Notes: generated by a model from the letters alone, not told the origin. Shown: positions 22,414 through 34,261, counted from the first letter of the stretch. The stretch is 64,000 nt of DNA from Simmondsia chinensis (GCA_018398585.1 JAGTTD010000022.1:10579501-10643500), one strand, 5' to 3'. Numbers and translations are program-made.

Positions 22414-22696
22414 TATACTTTTGAGGGTCCTCGAAAACAACCTCTTGGTAGGGTTACACCCTGAAGGGATAAGGCTGCATACATCCACCCTCCCCAGACC
22501 CTGCTTAGGCGGGAGCCCTTTAGGCACTGGGTTTGCTGTTGTTGTTGCCAACCCTATAAGGTTGAGGGTCCTTGGAAACAACCTCTCGATAGGGTTACAC
22601 CCTGAAGGACTAAGGTTGCGTACATCCACCCTCCCCAGACCCCACTTAGGTGGGAACCCTTGAGGCACTGGGTTTGTTGCTGCTGCTGTTGTTGCT
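22403..22696 (+). repeat. Duplicated LINE-type 3' tail, 141-bp spacing
   Basis: Copy 1 runs 22403-22543 and copy 2 22544-22696. Both open with GTTGCCAACC plus a TATA-containing spacer before TTGAGGGTCC. The three LINE tails in the window instead have CAGGTTGGGGGTC or CAGGTTGTGGGTC there. The second tail therefore descends from a 5S-headed unit rather than directly from a LINE, making the element a 5S-tail plus a 5'-truncated second unit. Confidence 0.75.
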
Positions 22697-23001
22697 ATCA
22701 AATTTATAACTCACTTATTTACATTTAAAATAAAAAAATAACAATCCACAAACTTGTTATTAAACTCAAATCAAGAATAGACGTTGAATTTATGAAGTTA
22801 TTAATGTTTAAGGGGTGAGTTGTGTTTAGTAATAAGGTTCGGGGAAGAGTTGTGCATAATTTTTTGAAAGGGGGTGTAACTGAAAAGTTTAGGGGGCATG
22901 TTGTGCGTAATAATAAAGTTTAAGAGCCTATTTTATGAAATTAAAATTATAGAGGGCGTGTTGTATAAAATTAAAAGTGTAGAGGGTCTCTGGGGTTTAA
23001 C

Positions 23002-25100
23002 AAAAAATGTTCGATGTTTCTATATTTTGCATTTTTTTTTTTCTTTTAAGTGCATATCAACATAAACTAACAGAATCCTAATACAGTTATATGTAGGGAC
23101 CTTAAAAACATTTCAAAAATCTTAGGGTAGCTAAAAAATATAATACCAAATCTCAAAGCACCTAAACTAAATCTTCTTAACTTAGGTACCTTGATGTTCA
23201 AATATTATATCAATTTGGTATCTAAATGATGACTATTGTATTCGGCTTATAGTTAGTATATATATCAAATATACTTAAATGCACTCAATGAACTTACATG
23301 ACAAGCAAAGGCAGACCCGCTTGACAAAACTTGAAGTTGAGATCAAATTTAATACATATCAGGTTGACTTCATTTAGTCCGATATTGATATTCTTTTTTT
23401 CAAATTTTCCTTCCAATTTCAAGTGGAAAATAGTTTTTCTCAAATTCTATTGTAAATTTTGTTAACTTTCCATTCAATGTTTTTTCCTTACATTCCAAAT
23501 GGAAAAAATATTCCCTTCATTTTTTTTATTCACAATATTTTTTGGGTTCCAAACAGATCCTTTAGTGTAAAATATTCCAAGAAATCAATGCAAAAATTTA
23601 TTTTTCATTCATGAAGGTCCTATTGCTATCATTTTGTTTTTTATTTTTTCTTTTGGATTTTGAGAATCTAATATCAAATTTTAGAAACGACTTTTTCTTT
23701 TTTTTTATTTTCCACTTTCAGTTGTCGAAAGGTTTGGAAAAAATTTAAATAAAAAATCAAAACAAGAAATTATTTCAAAAACTTGATTTTTTAGTTTCTT
23801 AAAAACCAATAGCTCAAAACAAAAAATGATCATAAACGCCTCAATTGAGCCAGATTCATGAATGGGCCCTAATTAAATAAACTTAAGGTGTTGCCACATA
23901 AAGGAAAGATATCAATGACAGTAAATCACTGTAAAGATGTTTCCTAAAATGTCACAATTCAGGAGCCTTAGCCTCAGAGTATTTGAATATAAAGCTGATC
24001 AACATTGACACTCAAATTCAATTAGAATCTCATGTTACTCCATCTTTCTCCATCCTCTCTTAGTCCTTTTTATCTCAATTGAGTGCATGAATACACAAAT
24101 AGGATGTTGTCATTTTCTCTTCCAAATAAAATTTCTCCCAATTACTCACAATAAATCACATAAAAATAAAGAAGAAAAAAGAGGTACTTGTGCACCAAAA
24201 TTTGTCATGGACAAGGGGAAGGCAATACTGGAAGTTAAAAGAAAGCACCATGGTGGGATATCATATGATTTTTGTTACTTTTTCTAATGGATATCCACTT
24301 AGATATGGAGCTTTTTTCCAAATAATGTTGTAAAAATTCTCAAATTTGGGATTAAGAAGTTCTTTTCTAAATTGATGTTCATAGCATGGTGTGCACATGG
24401 AAATCTAGTTGTCGGGTCCTTTTTTGGATGTGAAAAACCCAGAAAGCAAAAAATGACCTGCTAAATTTCTATCCACTTGGACATCAGTTGGAAACTTTTT
24501 TTTTTTTTTTCCCTACACTCGAATGGGATTTCCTTAGCATTATTTGGGAAAGGCTTGATATATACCATCGTGTTTTGCTTTTTTGTTTTGCATAGAAGGT
24601 TGGATGTTCCCTTTCTTCATTAGGGATTCTTACTTTCTTCATTAGGTGTATGGGATTGGGATTGGAATTTGAAAGTAAGTGTTTGTTCTAAGGATCTCAA
24701 ATCCTATTATTATTAATACTAAACAAGATCTTACGGGGCAGTATGATAAATACTCCGCATATTATACTCAACTTATATGATAATATGTATGTATGTATGT
24801 ATGTATGTATATATACACATATACATACATACATATATACACGTGATAACAAAGTCACATGGGCTACACAAGAGGACAATTCTCTCCAAATCCCCTTATG
24901 TCCCCATGGAGGGGTTTGGTCTCATGTTTCAGATACTACTTCTTAGAGCCTTTAACAGCTGAGATAGTTAGCACCTTCTATGTAATAAGAGGTGTGTAAA
25001 TATCCCATGTTTGTGAAAAAAAATATTAAGAAAAGTTACTTATTTTTACTTTATTTATACGTGTTCAATTAAGTTCTGAAATGTGTACATAAAATATTTT
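23002..25100. other. No gene seen; AT-rich with homopolymer runs
   Basis: No supported coding region. T and A runs are frequent (23030, 23700, 24500). The short frame at 24087-24287 matches nothing and has no supporting context. A self-complementary microsatellite lies at 24785-24842. Confidence 0.45.
24785..24842. repeat. Self-complementary microsatellite (ATGT)n / (ACAT)n
   Basis: Six or so ATGT units are followed by a TATATATACACATATA centre and then three ACAT units, so the two arms can pair as a hairpin or cruciform. Confidence 0.8.
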
Positions 25101-25105
25101 ATTCT

Positions 25106-25206
25106 TGTTGTAAATATTAGATATTTTTTGGATACAAATTTTAATTAGAGTCAAATTTGAATATTATTAAATGTTATAGAAAATTAAAAATTATATAAAA
25201 TACCAT

Positions 25207-25253
<47 letters not shown>

Positions 25254-25483
25254 TTTATGTATATATAATTTTAACCGCCCCTTTTTCTCTATATATACAC
25301 CTGTACGCACACACACACATCACATCAAAAAAAAAAAAAAAAAAAAAACACAGGAAAAGAAAGGAGAAAGGGAGATGCGCGAGTGTTGGGGGGATTTCGG
25401 GAGAAATATAATAATATAATATTCTCTCGTTCTGATATAAAAATACTTACTATTTTACTTCAAGCATATTTTGTTTTATAACA
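25106..25483 (+). repeat. 5' LTR of the nested-LINE Copia element
   Basis: 378 bp with an internal (TA)n microsatellite (25215-25246), a TCTATATATACACC promoter-like box near 25288, an A run (25327-25348) and the ending TTTATAACA. The right half of the split 3' LTR (34435-34684) matches it closely. Confidence 0.9.
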
Positions 25484-25599
25484 CGTAATCAACACGAGTA
25501 TTTAGTCAGGTGATGATTATTGTATACTCGAGGCAAGTTTTTTTCCCCTAATCTTTGTAATTTATAATTATACTAACCTTGAGTTTAATACTTTTGATA

Positions 25600-28500
25600 T
25601 AAAAAAATATATATATATATTTGCCTTGGACCCTTAATGTTGAGGTTCACCCTCATGCTGTGATTCTCGGACAATTAAAAAAGGGTAATAATGCATCCCT
25701 GCAAAATCGTGTTAAAGCAATGATATTTCTCAGGCATCATATCCCTGAAGGGTTGAAAGCTGAGTCTATTACAGTCAATAACCTGTATGCCCTTTGACTG
25801 AATTTAAAGGAGAGGTTTGATCATCAAATATCTATGATCCCCCCTAAAGCTCGCTATGAATGGATTCACCTACGGCTGCAGGATTTTAAAACTGTCAGCG
25901 AGTATAACTCTGTAATGCTTAGTATTATCTCCCAGATGCAATTATGCGGTGAAAATATTACTGAGGAGGATATGTTAGAGAAAATATTCTCTACTTTTCA
26001 TGTCTCGAATATGCTCTTGTAGTGGCAATATCGAGAACAAGAATTTAAAAAATACTCAGAGTTGATATCTGTCTCCTCATTGCTAAACAAAGCAAGGAAT
26101 TGTTGACGAAAAATATCAGCCACTATCAACTGGATTCAAACCATTCCCCGAAGTGAATGCTTCGACATATGACCAGCAGGGACATGGTTAAGGTTGTAAA
26201 CATGGACTTAGTCAGGGCCATGGATGAGGTTATAGTCGCGGTCATAATAACTGACATTATGGTACCCAGAATGGACCAAAATTTAAGAAGTCCACTGACG
26301 AGGAGATGAAGGAAAAAGAAAAACTTTAGTTTTTTCTATTTTCTATTTTGTATATTCATGGCCGGTTAAACCGCCTATTTATTACCTGTTATTTATATGA
26401 TCGGCTATGCTACTACTTATTATCTATTATCCATATGGTTGGCTATGCCGCCTATTTATTATCAGTTATTCATATGACTATATTACTCAGTCAATCTATT
26501 TGATACTTAATTAAAGGCTCCAGAAGAGCACATATCATGTTTCCGGAAGAAACAATATTTAATTCCGATATACCCGTTGTGATGATTAACCAGAAGTTAA
26601 TAGACCAAAAAAAAAACTTTTATTTTATAACATGACTATTTGAGTCATTAGGGTATAAATATGGTTAAGAGAATCGTGAAAATTCTCGCACCCATTAAAG
26701 AACTAGAAGATTCTTATATCAGGTGTTTCAAATTTGCGCGAAGGCTCCAGAAGAGCACATGTTATGTACCCTGAAGGGACAAAACTAAACATAAGCGATG
26801 CTCTGTTTTCCAGTAGATCACAGAGAAAATTGATAGTTTTTGAGATATTCGTCGTAATAATTATCATATTGAGACAATAAATGAGGGCGATAAAGAATAT
26901 CTTTATATTACATCGCTTACTTCAGGAAGAAAGAAAATAGTGAAAAAATTGTCAGCACTTTCTTCCGGGTTATATTATACTTACATAAACCTGATTGAAT
27001 AAAATACAGCGGTGAACCAGAAGTTAACTGATTGCAAAATGTTCACCCTGTGGCATGACCATTTGGGCCATCTAGGTGTAATGATGATGAGAAAAATTAT
27101 TTAAAGTTCTCATGAACACTCATTAAAGAATCTGAAAATTCTTTCCCCTGATGAGATTTCATGTGCTGCCTATGCTGCTAAAGGCAAAAGTTATTACTAT
27201 GTCATACTTAATTGAAATTGAGTTTGAGTCCCATGTATCAGGAAGAATACTAAATGAGACATATGTGGGCCAATCATTTTATCACATGGACCAATTTGGT
27301 ATGATACTAATAGAGGCCTCTACCCACTGGTTCCATAAGTCTAGATAATACACTTGTGATGTGGTATTTGTGAAAGACCTTGCATAAATAATTTGACTAT
27401 GAGCTCAAATCATGGATTGTATGATAATGCATGAGAATTTACATCCCAAGAATTTAATGATTATTGTATGGGAAGAATCGCCACCTGGCCCACGTATGGA
27501 CATATAATGGTCTTACAGATTTTTTGATTAAATGCCTGCAGCGAATAACTAGACCATTACTATTATTGCCAATTTTACATGGCCACATGTTATAATACAT
27601 GTTGCAGCACTAATTATGGATCCCCCAGTATAACTTGTCTCTGACAAGGTCTAGTTATATATCCCATCTATGAATTTGGTTATATACTGTGTGTCCCAAT
27701 TACTCCACCTCAATGCTAAAAGATGGGTCTAAATAAGGGGACTTAAAATTTATCTGGAGAAATTAATTAGAAACATTTTACAAGCATCATTTGTTGATTG
27801 TCAATTTGACAAAATAAGATTTCCAAAATCATGGGGAGAAAAATGAAAGTTGGAAAATGAGAATGTACGTGGAATGCGTCATTGAACCAGAAGTTCGAAG
27901 AATTGTTCACTTATAAATTATTACAAGCCAATTCATTCACTAATGGAAAGAGGGTGGCCAAATAATATGTCCCCACTATAAATGCTCCTGCTTAAATTAA
28001 TATCCCAATCGAGCGATATTCTAATATATTGAAAAATGCATCCATTACACGCCGAAAGTGTGGTAGATGTATCGGTTCCAAGATTTGAATCTGAGAAAGA
28101 AAATGGAGCAATAGAAAAGATTGGTCCATCTATTGTGAAACTCTTAAGAAAAAAAACTCTGTAGAGATGATAATATGAAATTCCTCAAGATTATCAGGTA
28201 CCTGAGACTATTGAAATAGTCAAATTATTGAAATTATGATGATAAAGAGATCTCTATGAAACATGGGACATTATGGAACCGAAATTGATCTGATGTTTGT
28301 ATATACAGTAGCTACTCCCTGATCAAAGAAATTGAAAATCCTGGACCAGTGTTTGTTCAAGAATGCCAACAAAGAAATGATTGGCTCAAATAGAAAGACG
28401 CAATTCAGGCTGAATTAGCCATACGCACCTGAAGTCCAAATGCCTAAAGAATAAAACCTATATGCTACATATTGATGTTGGTGCGAAAATAATAAGGTGG

Positions 28501-29960
28501 TGAAAAGCATAATTTGTAGCCCAAGGTTTATTCTAGAGATCATAAATAAATGGGACATATATATAAGAAATGGACGCACTTAATTTGGTGATCTCTATAT
28601 GCATCATATATATATGGTAATAGCTTATTTGTACGATGATATTTATATGAAAGTCCCCGAAGGTCCAAACATGCCAAAAGTATGTAGTTCAAAACCTCGA
28701 TACATATCTACTAAAAGAGAGATATGTTAATATCATCATAACTTCTGAAGAGCTTAAAAAGGCTGTTACGCACCTAAACTAAGAACTCAAGATTGAGGAT
28801 CTTGGAAAAGGAAAGATTTTGTCTCGACCTGAAAATCGAGCACTAATATGTTAGAGTATTACTCTATTGGTCAACTTTACAATGATGGCACTTCCGTGTC
28901 TAATTATGTTATTTAGTGCCTCAAGTTTGTTTCGTTGGTAAAAACAAAGACCTCTTTTGGTCCTCAATGAGGTAAAGAATAAATTATTGACCCTATTATA
29001 CATTGGTTTAAGTGACGCATTGATACATCTGTCACACAACCAAGTATAGCCATTTTGGTCAACTTGTCGCTAGTATGTGATATGTGGTTAAATGTTTATC
29101 TTGATGGATCAACCAGTCTACATTGTCTTATTATGACAAACTTACAATTGATCTTGTATGCAAGTACTGGTTATTTATTTGAATCACACAAGGTAAGTGA
29201 CAAAGCATGATATTTCGTTATATAGCTATATTGCTATACTTTGGAAATCACTAACAGTTGCAGCTACTATCGAGACACTTGTGCTTTATGAGCAAAAAGA
29301 GAATTGGTAATATCAAGGCCCTTGATCCAACATATTTCGTAGGCTTCCAACGATCAGGGGGAGTCCGATAGTACTATATGAAGATAAGTCTGCATTGTTC
29401 AAGCTAAGAAGAGTTCAGAGAACCAAGCATATCTAAACAAAGATCGTTCCACTCTCAAATTTTTTTGAAAGAAGTTGAAGTACATGTTCATCCAAGAACT
29501 TGGAAGAGTTATTCAATAAAGATCCACAACAAATTTCCGAGAAACCGATGCAACATTGGCATTCGCCAGCTCCGAGACATCCTTTATTAATTTGCGCCCC
29601 TGAAGAGGAGTTAACTACGCACTGTACTCTTTTTCCTTCGCTATAGTTTTTCCCACTGGGTTTTTCCCTAGCAGAAGCTTTTTTAATGAGGCAGCTCAAG
29701 AAGCGTATATAACTCAGACAATATACACTTTCAAGAGTGTTATGTCCTGCACATACTATCAGAAAGGTGACAGAACAAAACATATCTCATTAAAGTTCTT
29801 CTTTACACACAAGCTTCAGAAGATAGGTGAAATAGATGTTCCACAAGTTTGCTCAAATGAGAACCTGTCAGATCTGTTCACGAAAGCATTGCCAACAACA
29901 ACATTTGAGAAATTAGTTCATAAGGTTGGTATGCGTCGACTCATAAATGCCCCTTACTAA
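25600..29960 (+). pseudogene. Copia gag-pol polyprotein, heavily broken
   Basis: Recognisable blocks in order are a gag segment with KARYEWIHLRLQDFK and NITEEDMLEKIFSTFH (25840-26020); a Gly-rich GHG region near 26180; the pre-integrase core WHDHLGHLG (27050); an integrase fragment near 27230-27480; the reverse transcriptase start RNDWLK-KDAIQAEL (about 28372), with little else of that domain readable; and the RNase H end LYEDKSALFK (29375) then GDRTKHISLKFFFTH and ENLSDLFTKALP (29766-29900). Dozens of stops and shifts are present. A pre-integrase-like stretch is also duplicated at about 26516-26760. Confidence 0.8.
29590..29690 (+). repeat. Copy of the element's 3' untranslated motif inside RNase H
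   Basis: The segment reading CTGTACTCTTTTTCCTTCG, CACTGGGTTTTTCC and AATGAGGCAG recurs at 29990-30060 in its proper place before the polypurine tract. The first copy separates LYEDKSALFK from GDRTKHIS, which are adjacent in intact relatives. This indicates an internal rearrangement or template switch. Confidence 0.75.
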
Positions 29961-30118
29961 TATGTTCACATGAAAGGGAATTAAATATGAGCTGTACTCT
30001 TTTTCCCTTCGTTATGGTTTTTTCCACTGGGTTTTTCCTAGCAAGGTTTTTAACAAGGCAGGGGTATTTAGCTTGGATACTGTGTCCTGTTATAACGAAA
30101 AATGTCCAAAAGAGGAAG

Positions 30119-30245
30119 TGTTGTAAATATTGGATATTTTTTGGGTACAAACTTTAGAGTTGAGTATTCGATATTATTAAATGTTATAGAAAATTAGAAA
30201 TTATGGAAAATACCTTTGTGCGTGTATATATATATATATATATAT
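30119..30245 (+). repeat. Left part of the 3' LTR, interrupted by the LINE
   Basis: TGTTGTAAATATTGGATATT onward matches the first part of the 5' LTR up to its (TA)n tract, where the LINE begins. Confidence 0.88.
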
Positions 30246-30404
30246 ACTCTCTCTCTCTTCTGCTAAAGCAACGGTCCCCTGCTGCCCCCTGCTGAAACGT
30301 CACTTCCTGTCACGTCACGTCACGTCGGCCACCTCGCCGACTACTGCTGCCCACCACCACGCCGGCGATGACCTAGAAGGCGACACCCAACTGCTGGCCC
30401 TAGT

Positions 30405-30836
30405 TTGTCCCTCCTCTCTCCCCCTCCCTACTCCCTTCGCTCTCCCACCCCCCATCCCTGGCCCTTCAACCCAGGTCACCACCACCGGCCTCCACTACCC
30501 TACTACCGGGTCCCACCACAGCACCCCACCACACACACACACCGCCGCCACCACCTGTTTGCACACCCCCACCCCCCGCCCCACCGCTCTATAACAACCC
30601 ACCACACCATCATCTGCCTCCCCCACACACCAGCACCACCACCACCACCACCGCTACCCACACCCCACCCCAACCCAGCCCACCGCACCCCACCTCGCCC
30701 CATCACGACCACCGCACCACACCTCAACCGACTCACCACCACCACCACCAGCCCCTCATCACCACCATCACCACCACCGCCGCCGCCACTCCAAAGCCAG
30801 CAGCCGCAACCGACAACCAAGAGCGGGCCTAGATAA
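30405..30836 (+). other. CA-rich, proline-rich open frame in the LINE 5' region
   Basis: A 143-codon frame very rich in Pro, His and Thr, with runs such as APPPPPPLP. The plus strand is almost free of G over 430 bp, so several strand-specific frames stay open, including a Gly-rich one on the minus strand. It could be an untranslated C-rich leader or a short ORF1-like protein. No RNA-binding domain is recognised. I treat it as a low-complexity leader. Confidence 0.4.
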
Positions 30837-31100
30837 GTATTAGCGGGGTCAGAGTATCAACAACGCACCAACCCCAGGTTTGATCTATCCTGTATTATAG
30901 TAGGACAGTGTTTTAATTTACCATTGTTAGGTAATTTTCACTTGGTTCTTTCTCCTTTCATTAATTGAATAGTGTTATATTATTGACTGTGGCTGTACTT
31001 TCGTGCGTATATGCTATAATAAGCTTCTTGTCTATGTTGATCACTCACCCGCGATAGTCACAGCTAGTTCATGAACGTTACCAGTTATGGAACTTAGAGA

Positions 31101-34018
31101 GTGACGCCATCTTCAAAGGGGTTCGGGAGGGGGAGGGTGAGGCAAAAGGGAACAGGGAACTTGAGACTAGGGGCACTAAATGTCGGGACACTAACAAAGA
31201 AGAGTTTTGAGGTGGCTCAAATGATGATGAAGAGAAAGATCAACATCCTTTGTTTGCAAGAGGCTAAATGGGTTGGCGCGAAAGCCAGGGATGTGCTGGG
31301 GCATAAGCTCTGGTATGCGGGCAAGGTCAGAGGCAGGAATGGAGTTGGGATCTTTATGGATAGTAGCCTTAAGGATAAAGTAGTCCGAGTAGCAAGGGCT
31401 AGTGATAGGATCATAAGTATCAAGATGGTCCTAGATGGAGAAGTATTGAAAGTAATCAGTGCCCGTGCACCTCAAACGGGACTAACTAAGCATGAGAAGG
31501 CAACTTTCTGGGAGGATATAAACACAATGATGCAAGGCATACCCCAAGCCGAACAAGTGATGATTGGCAGGGATTTCAATGGGCACGTTGGCACGACAGA
31601 GGACTGTTATGCTTCGCACCATAGAGGATTCGGCTTTGGAACCAGGAATGCAGAGGGCAAAGCCCTACTAGACTTCGCGGTCACATACGACCTAACAGTG
31701 GCCAGCACCTTCTTCAGAAAGCGTAAGCAACACATCATCACGTACCAAAGCGGTGGGATAAGAACACAAATTGACTACATACTATTAAGGAAAAGGGTGC
31801 AAGGAGACTGCAGGGATTGCAAGGCTACCCCAGGAGAAGACCTGTCCACACAACATAGGGTGCTGTGGGCGGATATAAATGCAAAGAAGAGGGCCAAAAG
31901 AATCGGCAAACCCGCGCAGACGCATACTGGTTGGAGGGATTTAAAGGGAGAGAAGTATAAGGTATACAAGGAAAGAGTGGAGGCCGAGCTCGGGTGGGAC
32001 TTCGAGGAAGATGCAAACCAGATGTGGAACCAACGGGCTCAAAAGATCAGAGGACTAGCACGGGAAGTTCTCGGCACGTCAAAGGGAAGGGTACCAAGCA
32101 ACAGAGAGTCATGATGGTGCTGCGAGGAGGTCCAAGAGAAGATTAAGGCCAAACGAGTTTGTTTCAAAGAGTGGGATCATGACAGAGATGAGGATAAGCG
32201 ACAGCGGTATTTGCAAGCTAGGAGAGAAGCAAAGAGAGCAGTCAAAGAAGCACCATCAAGAGCTTATGAGGATTTCTATAAAAGAATAGAGACCAAGGAA
32301 GGTGCGAGGGACTTAAATAGAATCGCCAAAGCTAGAGAAAGGAAGACCAGGGACTTGGATAGAGTACAATGCATAAGAGGGGAGGATGGACAGGTACTTG
32401 TGAACAGGCAACTAATTAAGGCTAAGTGGAAAATGTACTTCCACAAGCTGTTCAACAAACAAGGAGGGACAGAGATATCCTTAGGTGATTCTCAAACATC
32501 GAAGGAGCAATAGAACCACTGTGATTGTAGGCAAATTAGCACCAAGGAAGTCAAGGAAGCCCTAAAATCCATGGAACGGGGTAAAGCAGTTGGCCCAGAT
32601 GGCATACCCATAGAAGTATGGAAATGCCTTGGACAGAAGGGCGTCAGTTGGCTGACTAAACTATTTAACCAAATCCTTCTGGGGGAGAAGATGCTTGAGG
32701 AATGGAGGAAGAGCACATTGATTCCAATATATAAGAACAAAGGCGACATTCAGAGTTGCACCAACTATCGAGGTATCAAACTAATGTGCCACACTCTAAA
32801 GTTGTGGGAACGGGGTCATAGAGAGGAGGTTAAGGCAATAGACAGAGGTGTCCGAGAACCAATTCGAATTCATGTCCGGGAGATCAACAATAGAAGCCAT
32901 CCACATCCTAAGGCAGATGATAGAGCAATACAGGGAGAGACAAAAGGACCTTCATATGGTTTTCATTGATTTAGAAAAGGCATATGATAGAGTGCCAAGT
33001 GAGGTCCTTTGGAGAGTTTTGGTCAGGAAAGGCATCCTTGCGCCCTACATCCGAGCCATTAGAGACATGTACGAGGAGGCACAGACTATGGTGCGTACCG
33101 TGGATGGGGAGACAGACGCTTTGCCGATTACAGTAGGGGTACACCAAGGGTCGGCTTTGAGCCCCTATCTGTTCATTCTGGTTATGGACGAGCTCACTAG
33201 GCACATCCAAGGATGTGTACCTTGGTGCATGCTTTTTGCAGATAACATTGTGTTGGTGAGGGAGTCACGGGAAGAGGTAAATGAGAAGCTGGAACTGTAG
33301 AGAGGGGTACTAGAGTCGAAAGGTTTACAACTAAGTAGAGCCAAGACCGAGCACATGGAACTCAAGTTCGATCCCTCTTCCACGCCTAGCAGGGAAGACT
33401 TCAAAATTGGATCTGAGGCCATATCAAAGAAGGAGAGCTTCAAGTACTTGGGGTCCATGATACAGCACAACGGCGAAGTGGACGAGGATGTCAACTACCG
33501 AATTAAAGCAGGATGGCATAAGTGGAGGATGGCCTCCGCGGTACTTTGTGATAGAAAGTTCCCCTTGAAGCTAAAGGAAAGATACTATAAGACAGTTGTG
33601 AGGCCAGCCATGATGTATGGGGCGAAGTGCAGGGCGATGAAACAACAGCACACACAAAAGATGAAGGTGGCGGAGATGCGAATGCTGAGGTGGATGTGCG
33701 GACACACAAGGAAGGATAGGATTAGAAACGACGTCATAAAGGCAAATTGGGAGTAGCCTCCATTGAAGATAAATTGAGAGAGCAACGTTTGAGGTGGTTC
33801 GGATATGTCAGAAGGAGACCGGACAACGCTCCAGTAAGGAGATGCAAACAGCCTCTTACTACACTAGGCAGAAGAGGAAGAGGCAGGCCAAAGAAGAGAT
33901 GGATGGAGACGATCTGACAAGACCTCATCCACCTAAACCTTCGCGAGGAGATGGCCGTAGATAGGGCCCAATGGAGGGCTAGCATAGGAGTAATAGAGGC
34001 TCCAGTTCGAGTAGGGTA
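31101..34018 (+). pseudogene. LINE endonuclease-reverse transcriptase, disabled
   Basis: The GTG at 31101 opens the recognisable frame; no in-frame ATG was found close upstream. An apurinic-type endonuclease comes first: LNVGTLTKKSFE, CLQEAKWVG, RDFNGHVG (GR where relatives have GG), IDYILL and STQHRVL. ISARAPQ has Arg where the family has Tyr. One frame continues past TGA 32112 and TAG 32511 into the reverse transcriptase (KAVGPDGIPIEVWK, LIPIYKNKGD, NYRGIKL). A one-base insertion near 32813 shifts to MVFIDLEKAYDRVPSEVLWR and GVHQGSALSPYLF. The catalytic motif is FADN, not FADD. TAG 33298 replaces a Trp. CGHTRKDR and DKLREQRLRWFG follow after another shift. Confidence 0.9.
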
Positions 34019-34261
34019 GTCGAGCTTGCTAGTGCTAGGCCTTGTCATCCTCTTGGCGCACGTAGGTGGTATACTTGCTTCATGAGCTACCACTTGCCTA
34101 CGTATCTTTATCCTAGCTTCATCTTTATCTTTAACTCTATCCTTATCTCTATCTTATCTTTGATCTCTGCTAATGTGGCTTGCTTTATGTTGTTGTTTTG
34201 CTCGCCTTGTGTTTGCCCTAGTCATTTGTTACTCTCCTGCTGCCAGGTCACATGCTCGTTG

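Larger units (their letters stand above)
22294..22696 (+). mobile_element. 5S rRNA-derived retroposon with doubled LINE-type tail
   Basis: A 403-bp unit inside a perfect 17-bp target duplication ATCAAATTTATAACTCA (22277-22293 and 22697-22713). It starts at the first bases of a 5S rRNA sequence (22295-22413). Two tails follow, offset by 141 bp, each carrying GAGGGTCC, an AAGGCTGC or AAGGTTGC block, CTCCCCAGACC, GGCACTGGGTTTG and a GTT/GCT-repeat end. The tail matches the 3' end of the RTE LINEs at 34.3 kb and 59.9 kb. A Pol III-type head, a LINE 3' end and a long target duplication are the definition of a SINE. It is not the LTR element Cassandra: there are no TG/CA ends, PBS or second LTR. 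Confidence 0.88.
21899..23001. mobile_element. Long-inverted-repeat element hosting the 5S-derived retroposon
   Basis: About 190 bp at 21899-22085 is an imperfect reverse complement of 22800-23001. Shared blocks read (left strand) ACAACACACCCTCT, TTTCATAAAATAG, CCTAAACTTTGTTA and AACTCACCCCTTAA or close forms. Arms this long with a short non-coding core resemble Mutator-type or foldback elements. The core is interrupted by the retroposon at 22294-22696. I could not define a target duplication for the outer element. Confidence 0.65.

Noticed and set aside
22294..22696. Cassandra-type LTR element carrying 5S
   Set aside because: No TG/CA termini, PBS, polypurine tract or second LTR. A 17-bp duplication is not the 5-bp LTR type.
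24087..24287. 66-codon host gene
   Set aside because: No similarity, no splice or codon support, and AT-rich surroundings.
25208..25419. Tyr/Ile-rich and Lys-rich short proteins
   Set aside because: Translation of a (TA)n microsatellite and an A run in an LTR.
30503..30820. Gly-rich minus-strand protein
   Set aside because: Complement of the CA-rich LINE leader; a composition artefact.
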